Shown: piece after piece, positions 1 through 9,238 of the stretch
How the letters are laid out: every line of letters begins with the position of its first letter
Position numbering within the stretch: position 1 is the first letter of the stretch
NCBI GenBank assembly: GCA_937920275.1
Contig: CALGVD010000123.1
Location: 1 to 64,000 of the forward strand
From: an uncultured Pseudomonadota bacterium
Lineage (GTDB): Bacteria > Pseudomonadota > Gammaproteobacteria > Steroidobacterales > Steroidobacteraceae
Length of the DNA: 64,000 nucleotides
Direction: 5' to 3'
Notes under the pieces: generated by a model
Told to the model about the DNA's origin: nothing
The model's database searches: none
The model's input: only the letters and a program-made list of their open reading frames with translations
Translations under genes and position numbers: made by a program

Positions 1-2004
1 TCCGGTGATCTTGGGTGCGGCGACGAACGGCTTGATGCCGAGACGCGGATACACCTCGGTCGGCAGATAGAACACGCCGTCCTTGGCGACCAGCGATACG
101 GTCTTGATCGCTTTGATGTCGCGGGTCGGATCACCGGGGATCAGGAAAAAATCCGCCCGTTTGCCGCGCTCGACGGACCCGGTCGTCTGGTCGATGCCGA
201 GGTAGCGCGCCATCTCGAGCGTCGCGCGTGCCAATGCCTCAGCAGGCGTGAACCCGGCCTTGACGAGCAGTTCGAGTTCGCGGTGATAGGTCAAAGATCC
301 GCCGGTGTCGGTCCCGGGCACGATGAATATGCCTTTGGCATGCGCGCGACGCAGCAGGTCCATCAACTTGTCGAACGCCACTTTGGCACTGGCATCGCCA
401 CCGAAAGTATCGGGGTTCGACCACGCCTGCTTGAGATCGCGCTGAACGCCGATCGGCATGTTCGCGAAATAGTCCGTCGCACCCGGAGCGACGCTGCCGT
501 CGCGGTTGAGCAGCAGGTTCTCGTGGATACCGATCGTCGGATCGAGGGCGATACCCTTGTCTTTCATCGTATCGAGCGTCGACTGCACCGCGGCGGAGTC
601 GAGGTCCAGCCCCGACAAGCGACCGAGCGCCGTCAACCGGAACAGCGTCCGGGTGTCTTCACCGGGCTTGATGATCCATCCGAGCGCCAACTGGTTGATG
701 TGCGTGATCTCGTCGTAGCCCGCCGCGATCATCGCGTCGGCGCTGGTGAAGGCGGGGACATGCCCCATGACCCGCAAACCCAGCCTGCGCGCCTCCGCGA
801 CCAATGCCGGCACCCACTGCGGGTTGACGCTGTTATAGATCTTGATCGCCGTGAAACCGCGCGCCGCGTACCAGCGGACGGCCTCGACCGCCCGCGCTTC
901 GCTGTCGACGACGAAGCCGTTGTTGGCGCTGAAGGGCGACTTGCCTTCGACGAAGCCGCTGCGCACGATCCGCGGTCCCGCCACTTCGCCGGCGATGATC
1001 CTGCGGTCGAGCGCATCGAGCACGCTGTTGCTGTTGCCCATGTCGCGGACGCCGGTCACACCCGCAAGCAGGTTGAGCATCGCACCGCTCTCACCGAGGT
1101 GGCCGTGCATCTCGAACATCCCGGGGACGAGCGTGCCGCCCGCCCCGTCGATCACGGTCTCGCCCGGCGTCGCCGGGCTGTCGACCGGCTGTACGCCGCT
1201 GATCGTCCGCCCGTTGACGACCACCGACATGGGCGCCGTCAACTGCTTCGCCACCGGATCGAAGAGACGGACGTTGACGATGCGGACGGGTCCGTCGAAG
1301 CGTTTTGCGGACTCACGCTGGAGGACCGCCCACCGCGCGCTTTGCCAATCGGCCGCAAGCTTGCGCAGACGCGCATTCTCGCCCTCGAAGCCGGTGCGGA
1401 CCATGCCGCCGCTCGCAGACGGTAGCGCGATCAGGCGGTTGGCATCGTCCAGCAGCATGATCGTCGGGTTGAGATCGAGCCCGGTCAGATCGTAACGTGT
1501 GACCGCGAGTTCGCCTGCTGCGCCCTTGAGGGTCAGCCGCTCGCCCTTGGTCAGCGCGAGCGTGCCGCCCGGCAGCACATCGAGCGGACCCCCTGCTTTG
1601 AGGATCGCGCGCGCGTAGAGCTGCAAGGCCCACGGACTTGCGCTCTGCGCGATGTAGAGCTTCGAAGCCCCCTTCGCGCTGCCAGGGCCGCCCGAGTCTT
1701 TCCAGTTCGAAGTGGCGCCGCGCCGCCGGAAGGCCTCGTCGATCTTGCCGCCGAAGGTCTGGGTACCGGTGATCCTCCAATCGCCGGGCAGACCCTCGGC
1801 ATCGAGCGTCAGCGTCTCTGCCACAGTCGGACCGCGTCCGTTGTCCTTGATGTCGAAGTCGATCTTGGCGGCGTTGCCATCGACCTCCACCACGAGCCGA
1901 CCGATCTGCGTGTCTTGGCGGTAGAAGACGAAGCTCTCCGTCTCGGCCAAGGCGTTGGCGCTGAGAACGCAGAGCAGCAGAGCGACGGAGGAACGGAAGA
2001 TCAT
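1..2004 (-). CDS. Secreted metal-dependent amidohydrolase, C-terminus cut by window edge
   Basis: The reading frame runs 668 codons from ATG at 2004 to the window edge with no stop, so the C-terminus is missing. Residues 1-20 form a signal peptide (MIFRSSVALLLCVLSANALA). A beta-rich N-terminal part of about 230 residues of unknown role precedes the amidohydrolase TIM barrel. Barrel metal motifs visible are PGMFEMHGHLGE (the usual HxH becomes HGH), a His in GHVPAF, a His in EITHINQ and the Asp in PGTDTGG. An imidazolonepropionase/prolidase-like periplasmic hydrolase is the most likely class; the substrate cannot be told. The ATG overlaps the TGA of the upstream metallophosphoesterase gene (ATGA), so the two are probably translated together. 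Confidence 0.85.
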   Translation of the reverse strand, partial: MIFRSSVALLLCVLSANALAETESFVFYRQDTQIGRLVVEVDGNAAKIDFDIKDNGRGPTVAETLTLDAEGLPGDWRITGTQTFGGKIDEAFRRRGATSNWKDSGGPGSAKGASKLYIAQSASPWALQLYARAILKAGGPLDVLPGGTLALTKGERLTLKGAAGELAVTRYDLTGLDLNPTIMLLDDANRLIALPSASGGMVRTGFEGENARLRKLAADWQSARWAVLQRESAKRFDGPVRIVNVRLFDPVAKQLTAPMSVVVNGRTISGVQPVDSPATPGETVIDGAGGTLVPGMFEMHGHLGESGAMLNLLAGVTGVRDMGNSNSVLDALDRRIIAGEVAGPRIVRSGFVEGKSPFSANNGFVVDSEARAVEAVRWYAARGFTAIKIYNSVNPQWVPALVAEARRLGLRVMGHVPAFTSADAMIAAGYDEITHINQLALGWIIKPGEDTRTLFRLTALGRLSGLDLDSAAVQSTLDTMKDKGIALDPTIGIHENLLLNRDGSVAPGATDYFANMPIGVQRDLKQAWSNPDTFGGDASAKVAFDKLMDLLRRAHAKGIFIVPGTDTGGSLTYHRELELLVKAGFTPAEALARATLEMARYLGIDQTTGSVERGKRADFFLIPGDPTRDIKAIKTVSLVAKDGVFYLPTEVYPRLGIKPFVAAPKITG

Positions 2005-3719
2005 CGGGCTGCCCTCTTTGGGTGGTCTGTTTGAGTGTGCCCCACCCCATACCGCCCCTGCCCCAGCGGCCGCAGGGTCACGCGGTCGATGAGGCGTGGT
2101 GCGGTGGCGCGCGGATCGTCAGGTTCCGGCCGCTCGACAGGCCCGCGCCAGCGGCGCGGTACGCGGTCGATGCCGATGGCGTGGATGGTGAGCGCGCCTG
2201 CGGCGTCGATGCGCAGCCGCAGCCACTGTTTGTAGTCCTGCACGCGCAGCGAGGAGAACGCCTCATTGGCGTGTCGACCGAAGAACCGCAACGATAGGAA
2301 GAGATAACCGCCCATCACCAGCGCGCCAGCGAACGCACCGACGGTGAAGGTGATGAGGCCCGCGAGCGCCATCTGGGGCAGCGAGCCGAAGGTCAGCCCC
2401 AGCACCTGCGTCGTGAACCACAGCGACAACCAACCCGAGAAGAACGCCGCGGCGAGGTGCGTGCAGGCGTGCGCGAAACCGCCGATGAGGCGGTACCACT
2501 TGGAGTGGGTGTCGGTGAAGAAGATGATCGCGGCGACGAACAGCAGAAGCCACAAACCGTTCACCGGCTCGCGCAGCGCGCCTTCGAGCGCCGCCAACAG
2601 CGCAGCCGGCAGCGAGGTCAGATCCTCCGGCCCGAAGGTCGCTGAGGCGAACCACGCGGACAACAGATAAAAGATACCGACGAGGCCCAGGAAGCCCGGG
2701 TTGAGCCAGGGGAAAAGGAGGTTCCGCCAGGTCATCTGCCGCGAGGTGTCGGCGTCGGGGAAGGTGGCGCGTAGTTTGTGGCCGGTGCGGAGCGTATCTC
2801 CCGCGGGCACATGTGTCGGATGCAAAAACGCCCCGCCGCCGCCGGAGACGATCTTCTGTTGGCCGTCGGCGCTCTCGTGGCGCTTGTAGTGGTGCAGGTC
2901 GCCGGTGAGGAACACGGCGATCTTGCGGCCGAGCACACGCTCCTCGAGGTCGCGCAAGGAATCGTCGGAGTAGCCGGTGAACGCCGGATAGCTCTCGGCG
3001 TAGATCCACTGCGGGCTCGGCACGCAGAGGATGATGTTGGCTTCCGGGGGCATGCGCGCCGAGACATCACGGAAATAACGCTCCTGCGGCTCGTCCATCT
3101 CGGAACCGAACTGAAGGTCGACGGCGCAAAGCCACCAGTCCCCGGGCAGCTGCAGCGCGAAGTAGCTGCGGGTCTGGCCGGTGGCGCAACCTGCGAAGCC
3201 GCGCTCGGGACGGCAGAAGAGCCGCGAGAACGCGATCAGACTGTCGAACCAGTCATGGTTGCCGGGCACTGCGAATACTTTGGGCGTGCGACCGGCGGCC
3301 GCGAAGGCTGCGGCGTATGGGGCTTCGGTGCGCTCTTCGTAGGCGCCGCGCGTGGGATACGGATAGACCTGATCACCACCGAACACGAGCACGCTGCCCG
3401 CGCGGGTGTGCACAACGGCGCCGTCCGCGCCCTCGACATCGAGCTCCGCGGCGGCGATGCCGCGCGCGACGGTGTAGGTGGGGTTGAAGCCATCACCGAC
3501 ATCGCTCACGAAGTCGAACCAGAATTCGCCCTCCGGTGCGTCGGCCTCGAAGCGGAAGACGCCCTGCGGCTGGTTGGAGAGCGCTTCGATGAGACGCGAG
3601 TCCGAGTGCCGGCCGAAGAGATTGGCGACGGTCATCATCCACGCCGACTGCGCGAGCACATCGGCGTTGTACCAGCCGACCATCTTGGCCTGCTTGGTGG
3701 GAACGGGTGGTTCGCGCAT
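2001..3719 (-). CDS. Calcineurin-like metallophosphoesterase with C-terminal membrane domain
   Basis: A 572-residue protein. The first ~300 residues carry dinuclear metallophosphoesterase motifs: DVGDG (73-77), GGDQVYP (114-120), GNHD (153-156) and GDLHHYKRH (273-281). Residues about 340-480 hold four hydrophobic stretches, so the enzyme domain is membrane-tethered. There is no signal peptide, so the catalytic side may face the cytoplasm. Substrate is unknown; phosphodiesters or phospholipid head groups are possible but unsupported. It lies between the ABC permease (13-nt gap) and the amidohydrolase (4-nt overlap), suggesting one transcript. Confidence 0.85.
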   Translation of the reverse strand: MREPPVPTKQAKMVGWYNADVLAQSAWMMTVANLFGRHSDSRLIEALSNQPQGVFRFEADAPEGEFWFDFVSDVGDGFNPTYTVARGIAAAELDVEGADGAVVHTRAGSVLVFGGDQVYPYPTRGAYEERTEAPYAAAFAAAGRTPKVFAVPGNHDWFDSLIAFSRLFCRPERGFAGCATGQTRSYFALQLPGDWWLCAVDLQFGSEMDEPQERYFRDVSARMPPEANIILCVPSPQWIYAESYPAFTGYSDDSLRDLEERVLGRKIAVFLTGDLHHYKRHESADGQQKIVSGGGGAFLHPTHVPAGDTLRTGHKLRATFPDADTSRQMTWRNLLFPWLNPGFLGLVGIFYLLSAWFASATFGPEDLTSLPAALLAALEGALREPVNGLWLLLFVAAIIFFTDTHSKWYRLIGGFAHACTHLAAAFFSGWLSLWFTTQVLGLTFGSLPQMALAGLITFTVGAFAGALVMGGYLFLSLRFFGRHANEAFSSLRVQDYKQWLRLRIDAAGALTIHAIGIDRVPRRWRGPVERPEPDDPRATAPRLIDRVTLRPLGQGRYGVGHTQTDHPKRAAR

Positions 3720-3732
3720 CGTCTGATCCGCC

Positions 3733-6231
3733 TCAGCCGCCGCGCAGCGTGCTGGCCGGCGGTTGTTTCAGCACCGAGCGCGTGGCGAGCCAACCGCTGG
3801 CGGCCACCAACCCGCCGCCGCCCAAGAGTCCGACCACCCACAGCGTCGCATCGAAGCTGTACTGCACCTCGAGGAACTCACGCGCGATGAAATACCCTGC
3901 GAGCGTCGCGCCGATCGCGGCGAGCAAACCCGAGAGCAGCCCGAGCGCGGTGAACTCGGCGAGGATGCCGCGGGCGACGGTGCTGCGGCTCGCGCCGAGC
4001 GTGCGCAACATGGCGCTCTCGTAGCGGCGCTCGTCGCGCGTCGCCTGCACGGCGGCGAGCAGCACGACGATGCCCGCCAAGAGCGTGAAGAGGAACACGC
4101 TCTGTACCGCGAGGGCGGCCTTGTCGATGACGCTGCGTACCTGCGTGAGGATGTCATCGAGGTCGAACACCGAGACGCTCGGATAGCGCCGCACGAGCTC
4201 CGCGACCACCTGTCCCTCGCCCTTCTCCAAGTACGCGCTCGTCATCCAGGTACCGGCGAGTTCATCGAGCAGCCCCGGCGGGAACACGAGGAAGAAGTTC
4301 GGCTGGAAGCTGTCCCACTCGATCTTTCGTACGCTCGCCACCTCGGCTTCGAGCGTCTCGCCTGCGATGTCGAAGGTCATGCGGTCGCCGATCTTGAGGC
4401 CGAGCTCCTGCTGGTACTCATCGGAGATCGAGACCAAAGGCTTGCCGTGGTCGGCTTTCGTCCACCAACGGCCCTCGATGACCTTGTTGTCATCGCCGAG
4501 ATCGGCCTGCCAGGTGATGTTCTGGTCGCGGTTCGCGAAGCGCTCGCCGCGATCGTCCTTGAACGTGAGGTCGGTCACCGACCGACCGTTGATGTCCGTC
4601 AGGCGCGCGCGGATCATCGGCAGCGCGCGCGAGGTCTCGGCACCACGCGCCTCGAGGAAGGTACCGAACTCGGCCTGCACATCGGGCGGGATGTTGATGA
4701 AGAAGAAGTTGGGGAGGTCCTCGGGGAGGCTGCGTTTCCAATCCGCCAACAGGTCGTTCCGCACCACCGCGAGCAGCAGCAGCACCATCAGGCCCAAGCC
4801 GAAGGCGACGATCTGCACGATGCTCTCGCCGCGACGCCGGCTCAGGTTGGCGATGCCGTAGCGCCAGGACACGCCGACCGTCCCGCGCAGCGAGCCGGCG
4901 AAGCGCACCAACAGCCAACCAGCGACCGCAAGCACACCCAAAAATATCGCAAGACCGATGATGAAGCCGGCGAAGAGGCGCGGCTCGCGCACCACCCACC
5001 ACACGAGGAACGCGACCGCGAGCACGGCGGGGCCGAAAGCGAGCCAGACGAGCGGCGTCGGCGCACCGATATCGCGACGCAGCACGCGGATGGCGGGCAC
5101 GCGCGAGAGCTGCAGCAGCGGCGGCAGCGCGAATCCCGCGAGCAGCGCGATCGAGGTCATGAAGCCGAGGCCGAGCGGCGCGAAGCCTGCGGTCGGAAGA
5201 TCCGTACGCAACAGCCCCTGCAGCGCCCGCAACAACCACTCCTGCGCGAGGTAGCCGATCGCCGCCCCCAGGATCGAGGCCGCGACCGCGATCACGAAGA
5301 GCTGCACCAGCGACACCGTGAGCGTGAACATACGGCTCGCGCCCAGGGTCTTGAGGAGCGCGACCGAGTCGAGATGACGCTGTACATAGCGACGCGCGGC
5401 CATCGCGACCGCGACCGCGCAGAGCAGCACGGCGACCAGGCTCGCGAGCGACAGGAACCGCCCAGCGCGGTCGGTCGCGGTCTGGATCTGCGGGCTCGCC
5501 TCGCTGACATCGAGCAACCGTTCGCCGCGTTGACGCGTACCGTCGAGCCATTTTTTGAAGTCGGCGACCGCTTTCGTCTCGCCCGCGAACAGCACGGCCT
5601 CGCTCGCGCGCGAGCCGGGCTGCAGCAGCTTCGCGGCCTCGAGATCGTCACGGTGCACCAGCATCGAGGGCGCGAGCTCGGCGAAACCGCCGCCCTGATC
5701 GGGACGGGTGATGAGCACGCGGCTGACACGCAAGCTCAGCTCACCCACGGTCAACGTTGCGCCGACCTCGCCGCCGAGCGTGGAGAGCAGTTTTGAGTCC
5801 GGCCAGACCTCGCCCCGCGGTGGCCCGGCGGACACCGAGACCGGCGCGCCGAAGGCGGTCCCTGAGACGCCGACCTTACCCCGCAGCGGGTAGCCGTCGC
5901 CGACGAAGCGCACATTGGAAAGCTGGGTCGCCTCGCCCAACTGCGCCATGCTGAGCACCGAGGTCGAGCGTGCGACGGTGAGGCCTCGGCGCCGCGCCTC
6001 GGTCTCGTAGGCATCCCCGATGGGGCGCGGTGACTCGAGGCGCAGGTCGGCAGCCAACACCTCGTTGGCCTGCAGCGCGACCGATTGTTTGATGCGATCG
6101 ACGAGGAAACCGACGCCGGTGAGTGCGGCGACCGCGACCGTCAACGCGAGCAACAGGATGCCGAGTTCGCCTGAACGCCACTCACGGGCGAGCTGACGCA
6201 GGGCGAGCGGGATGGCGTTGACGGTGGCCAT
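3733..6231 (-). CDS. ybbP: ABC transporter permease, FtsX-like (YbbP family)
   Basis: An 832-residue membrane protein with the duplicated FtsX/MacB-like permease plan: an N-terminal helix (about 24-46), a large extracytoplasmic domain, and several helix bundles, including the terminal bundle ending in ATRSVLKQPPASTLRGG. Length and its position directly after a YbbA-like ATPase match E. coli YbbP. The family has no transmembrane substrate channel typical of importers. It is thought to act on envelope lipids or lipoproteins, probably with the esterase TesA encoded divergently. Its start at 6231 lies 1 nt from the ATPase stop, so the two are co-translated. Confidence 0.88.
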   Translation of the reverse strand: MATVNAIPLALRQLAREWRSGELGILLLALTVAVAALTGVGFLVDRIKQSVALQANEVLAADLRLESPRPIGDAYETEARRRGLTVARSTSVLSMAQLGEATQLSNVRFVGDGYPLRGKVGVSGTAFGAPVSVSAGPPRGEVWPDSKLLSTLGGEVGATLTVGELSLRVSRVLITRPDQGGGFAELAPSMLVHRDDLEAAKLLQPGSRASEAVLFAGETKAVADFKKWLDGTRQRGERLLDVSEASPQIQTATDRAGRFLSLASLVAVLLCAVAVAMAARRYVQRHLDSVALLKTLGASRMFTLTVSLVQLFVIAVAASILGAAIGYLAQEWLLRALQGLLRTDLPTAGFAPLGLGFMTSIALLAGFALPPLLQLSRVPAIRVLRRDIGAPTPLVWLAFGPAVLAVAFLVWWVVREPRLFAGFIIGLAIFLGVLAVAGWLLVRFAGSLRGTVGVSWRYGIANLSRRRGESIVQIVAFGLGLMVLLLLAVVRNDLLADWKRSLPEDLPNFFFINIPPDVQAEFGTFLEARGAETSRALPMIRARLTDINGRSVTDLTFKDDRGERFANRDQNITWQADLGDDNKVIEGRWWTKADHGKPLVSISDEYQQELGLKIGDRMTFDIAGETLEAEVASVRKIEWDSFQPNFFLVFPPGLLDELAGTWMTSAYLEKGEGQVVAELVRRYPSVSVFDLDDILTQVRSVIDKAALAVQSVFLFTLLAGIVVLLAAVQATRDERRYESAMLRTLGASRSTVARGILAEFTALGLLSGLLAAIGATLAGYFIAREFLEVQYSFDATLWVVGLLGGGGLVAASGWLATRSVLKQPPASTLRGG

Positions 6232-6232
6232 G

Positions 6233-6913
6233 TCAGCCGGGGGCGAGCCGCCCCGCCTCCATGACGAGCATACGGCCGCACCGTGCAGCGAGGTCGCGGT
6301 CGTGGGTCACGAGGAGCAGCGTGGTGCCGGATCTCGCGTTGAGATCGAACAACAGGTCGGCGATGCGACCGCCGGTGACCGTGTCGAGGTTGCCGGTGGG
6401 CTCGTCCGCGAACAACACCGCCGGGCGCACCACGAACGCGCGGGCGATGGCGACGCGCTGCTGTTCGCCGCCCGAGAGCTGGCGCGGATAGTGACCGACG
6501 CGGCTGCCGAGGCCGACATGCTCGAGGGCTTCGCGGGCGCCCGCACGGGCGTCGCGGCGACCGGCGAGCTCGAGCGGCAGCATCACGTTCTCGAGCGCCG
6601 TCAGCGCCGGCACGAGGTGGAAGGACTGGAACACGAATCCGACCCGTTCGGCTCGCAGCCGGGCGCGGCCGTCCTCGTCGAGCGAGTTCAGGTCTTGGCC
6701 GGCGAGCAGCACCCGGCCGGAACTCGGCAGGTCGAGCCCGGCGAGCAAAGCGAGGAGCGTAGACTTGCCTGCGCCCGAGGCGCCGACGATCGCGACCGAT
6801 TCTCCGGCACGCACCTGGAAGGACACCTCGCGGACGATGGCGAGCGGCCCCTCCGGACTGCTAACCTCCTTACCCAGATCTTGTGCCTCGAGGACTGTTT
6901 CTTTGTTGCTCAA
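6233..6913 (-). CDS. ybbA: ABC transporter ATP-binding protein (YbbA family)
   Basis: The ATPase partner of the adjacent permease, of the LolD/MacB-type subfamily. From the chosen start it is 226 residues with Walker A GASGAGKST (44-52), signature LSGGEQQ, and Walker B running into ADEPTGNLD. The start is uncertain. Homologs begin shortly before ETVLEAQDL, so I chose TTG at 6913, 6 residues upstream of VLEAQD. An in-frame ATG at 7045 would add a 44-residue Ala/Pro-rich extension that runs antisense through tesA, which is unlikely. With the TTG start the gene overlaps the 5' end of divergent tesA by 11 bp. Confidence 0.85.
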   Translation of the reverse strand: MSNKETVLEAQDLGKEVSSPEGPLAIVREVSFQVRAGESVAIVGASGAGKSTLLALLAGLDLPSSGRVLLAGQDLNSLDEDGRARLRAERVGFVFQSFHLVPALTALENVMLPLELAGRRDARAGAREALEHVGLGSRVGHYPRQLSGGEQQRVAIARAFVVRPAVLFADEPTGNLDTVTGGRIADLLFDLNARSGTTLLLVTHDRDLAARCGRMLVMEAGRLAPG

Positions 6914-7538
6914 ACTGATCGCTTCCCTGTCCGTTGGACTGTTGCTGTCGATGGCACCGGCCGCTGCGTCACCCGCTGCCACGCCCGCCCCCGCTATTTT
7001 GGTGGTGGGCGACAGCATCAGCGCAGGGTACGGGTTGACGGCCAAAGAGGGCTGGGTCGCCCTCCTCCAAAACCGCCTGAAGGCACAAGGTTACGGGTAC
7101 CGCGTGGCCAACGCCAGCGTCAGCGGCGAGACCACGACCGGGGGCCTCGCGCGGCTGCCCCGAGCGCTCTCCGTACACCGTCCCGCCATCGTCATCCTCG
7201 AGCTCGGCGGCAACGACGGGCTGCGGGGGCTGCCCCTCGAGACCTCTCGCGCCAACCTCGAGCGGATGATCGTCCTCTCCAAGGACGCCGGCGCCCAAGT
7301 GCTGCTGCTCGGCATGAAGATCCCGCCGAATTACGGGGCGCGGTACTCGGAAGGCTTCGAAAAGGTGTTCCGCGACCTCGCCCGCCAGCACCGACTCGCC
7401 TTCGAGCCGTTCTTCCTGTCAAAGATCGCACTCGAACCGGGCATGATCCAAGCGGACGGTCTGCACCCCACGGCCAAAGCCCAGCCCATGATGCTCGAGA
7501 CGATGTGGCCGGCGTTGCGTCCGTTGCTGCAACGCTGA
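6903..7538 (+). CDS. tesA: Periplasmic esterase / acyl-CoA thioesterase I / lysophospholipase L1
   Basis: An SGNH-hydrolase of 211 residues. A signal peptide (MLLKLIASLSVGLLLSMAPA) is followed by the nucleophile block VGDSISAGYG (about 35-44), a GGNDG block and the C-terminal D-x-x-H of ADGLHPTAKAQ. It hydrolyses acyl esters and thioesters in the periplasm. The start is TTG at 6903, chosen because GAGGA lies 8 nt upstream (6890-6894) and because it gives an intact signal peptide; the only nearby ATG would remove it. Divergent arrangement with ybbA-ybbP is the same as in E. coli. Confidence 0.9.
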   Translation: MLLKLIASLSVGLLLSMAPAAASPAATPAPAILVVGDSISAGYGLTAKEGWVALLQNRLKAQGYGYRVANASVSGETTTGGLARLPRALSVHRPAIVILELGGNDGLRGLPLETSRANLERMIVLSKDAGAQVLLLGMKIPPNYGARYSEGFEKVFRDLARQHRLAFEPFFLSKIALEPGMIQADGLHPTAKAQPMMLETMWPALRPLLQR

Positions 7539-7558
7539 CCTCGGGCTAAAGTCAGGGC

Positions 7559-9238
7559 ATGACAACTCCCCGCCATTGGCTCGACTCCTACCCCACCGGC
7601 GTGCCGGCTGACATCGACCCGCTGCAGATCCGCTCTGTCGCACACCTCGCCGAGGAGAGCTTCACGCGCTTCGCCGACCGGGTCGCGTTCGTGCAGATGG
7701 GCCGCAACATCACCTATCGCGACCTCGATACGCAGACCCGCGCGTTCGGTGCCTGGCTGCAGCAACACACCGGCCTCAAGCGCGGCGGCCGCGTCGCCAT
7801 CATGATGCCGAACCTGCTGCAGTACCCGATCGCACTCTTCGGAGTGCTGCGCGCCGGCGGTACGGTGGTCAACACCAACCCGCTCTATACCGCACGCGAG
7901 CTCGAGCACCAGCTGAAGGACTCGGGCGCCGAGACGGTGGTGATCCTCGAGAACTTCGCCCATGTGCTGCAGGAGGTCATCGGCCGCACGCAGGTGAAGC
8001 ATGTGGTGGTGACCAGTGTCGGCGAGCTGCTCGGCTTCCCGAAGGGCGCCATCGTAGACTTCGTGGTGCGTACCGTACGCAAGCAGGTCCCCGCATGGTC
8101 GCTGCCGGGCCACCACCGCTTCCTCGATGTGCTCGCCGTCGGCGCGCGTCATGCGCTGCAACAGATCGACCTCGGCCACGACGATCTCGCTTTCCTGCAG
8201 TACACCGGCGGCACGACCGGCGTCTCGAAAGGCGCGATGCTGAGCCACGGCAACATCGCGGCCAATGTGCTGCAATCCACGGCCTGGACCGAGCCTGCCT
8301 GGCCGCGCGACACGCACGGCACCGCGATCACCGCACTGCCGCTGTACCACATCTTCGCGCTCACCGGGAACTGCATCGTCTTCCTGCGGCTCGGCTGGAC
8401 CAACGTCCTCATCACCAACCCGCGCGACTTCCCGGCCTTTGTCAAAGAAATCGCGAAGTACAGGTTCACCTTCATCTCCGGCGTCAACACGCTGTTCAAC
8501 GCGCTGCTGCACACGCCGGGCTTCGAGAAGGTCGACTTCAGCGCGCTGCGTTGCACGCTCGGCGGCGGCATGGCTGTGCAGCGCACCGTCGCAGAGCGTT
8601 GGAAGCAGGTGACGGGCTGCATCCTCACCCAGGCCTGGGGTCTCACCGAAACCTCGCCCGGCGCATGCATCAACCCGATCACCGAGGACTTCAACGACTC
8701 GATCGGACTGCCGATCTCCTCGACCGAGATCGGCATCGCCGACGACGATGGCAACATGCTGCCCATCGGCCAGTCCGGGGAGATCTGCGTGCGCGGACCC
8801 CAGGTCATGGTGGGCTATTGGAACCGCCCCGAGGAGACCGCGAAGGTCATGTTGCCGGACGGCTGGCTGCGCACCGGCGACATCGGCCGCATCGACGCCC
8901 GCGGCTTCGTCTACATCGAGGACCGCAAGAAGGACATGATCAACGTCTCCGGCTTCAATGTGTACCCGAACGAGGTCGAGAGCGTCGCGGTGACGCATCC
9001 GGGCATCCTCGAGGCCGCTGCGGTGGCGCAGCCGAGCGAGCAATCGGGCGAAGCGGTCGCGCTGTTCGTGGTCCGCAAGGATCCGACGCTCACCGAGGAG
9101 CAGGTCATCGATCACTGCCGTACCGCGCTCACGGGCTACAAGTTGCCGAAGCACGTCTATTTCAGGAAGGAACTGCCGAAGACCAATGTCGGCAAGATCC
9201 TGCGCCGCGAACTGCGCGACGAGGCGGCGAAGCTCTAG
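7559..9238 (+). CDS. fadD: Long-chain-fatty-acid--CoA ligase
   Basis: A 559-residue ANL-superfamily enzyme that activates fatty acids to acyl-CoA via acyl-AMP. The P-loop [11 protein letters not shown] is at 215-225. It is followed by [20 protein letters not shown] and the C-terminal catalytic-lysine region [10 protein letters not shown]. The N-terminal opening ([15 protein letters not shown]) and length match FadD of gammaproteobacteria. The gene starts at ATG 7559, 20 nt after tesA. Its TAG stop shares the palindrome CTAG with the stop of the convergent dgt gene. Confidence 0.93.
   Translation: MTTPRHWLDSYPTGVPADIDPLQIRSVAHLAEESFTRFADRVAFVQMGRNITYRDLDTQTRAFGAWLQQHTGLKRGGRVAIMMPNLLQYPIALFGVLRAGGTVVNTNPLYTARELEHQLKDSGAETVVILENFAHVLQEVIGRTQVKHVVVTSVGELLGFPKGAIVDFVVRTVRKQVPAWSLPGHHRFLDVLAVGARHALQQIDLGHDDLAFLQYTGGTTGVSKGAMLSHGNIAANVLQSTAWTEPAWPRDTHGTAITALPLYHIFALTGNCIVFLRLGWTNVLITNPRDFPAFVKEIAKYRFTFISGVNTLFNALLHTPGFEKVDFSALRCTLGGGMAVQRTVAERWKQVTGCILTQAWGLTETSPGACINPITEDFNDSIGLPISSTEIGIADDDGNMLPIGQSGEICVRGPQVMVGYWNRPEETAKVMLPDGWLRTGDIGRIDARGFVYIEDRKKDMINVSGFNVYPNEVESVAVTHPGILEAAAVAQPSEQSGEAVALFVVRKDPTLTEEQVIDHCRTALTGYKLPKHVYFRKELPKTNVGKILRRELRDEAAKL

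Noticed and set aside
3763-5796. A 677-codon open frame on the plus strand
   Set aside because: Lies wholly opposite the YbbP-like permease; rich in Arg, Glu and His as expected of an antisense frame.
7331-9154. A 607-codon open frame on the minus strand
   Set aside because: Opposite tesA and fadD, whose motifs are intact; no recognisable domain.
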